Positions 51,268-51,322 of a DNA stretch of 51,322 bases are shown one piece after another (within the stretch, counting starts at the first letter, position 1; each line of letters opens with the position of its first letter). The position numbers and the translations under genes were made by a program. The stretch is from an uncultured Candidatus Saccharibacteria bacterium (GTDB lineage Bacteria; Patescibacteriota; Saccharimonadia; Saccharimonadales; Saccharimonadaceae), in the NCBI GenBank assembly GCA_938042065.1, contig CALISG010000011.1:1-51322 (forward strand), given 5' to 3'. The notes under the pieces are model-generated. The model worked only from the letters and a program-made list of their open reading frames with translations, searched no databases and was not told the DNA's origin.

Positions 51268-51322
51268 GGCCTTATCGTCTAACGGTTAGGACACCAGGTT
51301 TTCATCCTGGCAATCCGGGTTC
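51268..51322 (+). tRNA. tRNA-Glu(TTC), truncated by window end
   Basis: The first 55 nt are present: acceptor strand GGCCTTA, D-arm with GTCT/GGAC, anticodon stem CCAGG/CCTGG with loop TTTTCAT (anticodon TTC), and the start of the T-arm (CCGGGTTC). The 3' end lies outside. Confidence 0.9.

Noticed and set aside
1..51322. Insertion sequences, prophage genes or UGA recoding
   Set aside because: No transposase, integrase or phage structural gene was recognised, and TGA ends several conserved genes at their expected length.

Overview
The window reads as a chromosomal segment of a small-genome bacterium of the Patescibacteria (CPR), most likely Saccharibacteria (TM7). This is inferred from gene content and style: very compact packing, short versions of conserved proteins (HrcA 236 aa, TsaB 128 aa), the MurT/GatD pair, RNase Y, a type IV pilin cluster and many lineage-restricted membrane or surface proteins. 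TGA is used as a stop (tsaE, murT, gpmA), so the UGA-Gly code of Gracilibacteria/SR1 does not apply. Taxonomy was not tested by any search.

Layout. 1-2.6 kb: 3' part of a large gene with seven 27/28-codon repeats and a kinase-like C-terminus. 2.8-5.6 kb: an lepA gene lacking its GTPase half, a ParB-like protein, a 5'(3')-nucleotidase and guanylate kinase. 5.6-12.7 kb: heat-shock genes hrcA-grpE and dnaK, each under CIRCE operators, separated by a secreted GH16 enzyme and a LemA/TPM membrane module. 12.9-19.8 kb: a giant multi-pass membrane protein, Ogt, TsaE-TsaB, RNase Y and a sortase. 19.9-22.7 kb: divergent eno and gpmA, a membrane protein and tRNA-Pro. 22.8-31.7 kb: a GT39-like glycosyltransferase, an OpgC-like acyltransferase, GatD-MurT, a membrane-anchored ClpC-like AAA+ protein and small hypotheticals. 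31.8-34.3 kb: a spherulin-4 surface protein and two tRNA-Arg genes. 34.3-39.6 kb: MurB and five type IV (pseudo)pilins, one carrying a seven-blade RCC1-like propeller. 39.6-42.5 kb: GlyA and an HTH-MurA fusion. 42.5-43.8 kb: tRNA-His, -Gly, -Arg and -Lys, with unusual tRNA-mimicking elements in front of two of them. 43.8-51.3 kb: a membrane protein, FolD, a response regulator and histidine kinase, a two-gene exported-protein locus and the start of tRNA-Glu.

How the genes work together. HrcA should repress itself, grpE and dnaK through three CIRCE sites. MurA, MurB and MurT/GatD act in peptidoglycan precursor synthesis and amidation. Eno and GpmA are consecutive glycolytic steps. GlyA and FolD belong to one-carbon metabolism. 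Pilins, spherulin-4 protein, GH16 enzyme, sortase and the 927-aa exported protein form an envelope and attachment repertoire, plausible for an epibiont.

Two sequence-level patterns stand out. First, about 17 genes have a TATAAT-like hexamer ending 6-7 nt before the start codon, which predicts leaderless mRNAs; this geometry was also used to choose start codons. Second, tRNA-His and tRNA-Arg(TCT) are each preceded by 98-100 bp elements. Each element copies the first 19-20 nt of the tRNA, carries a shared core, and then carries a 13-16 nt perfect antisense of that tRNA's D-arm. I consider these elements the best candidate for something undescribed.
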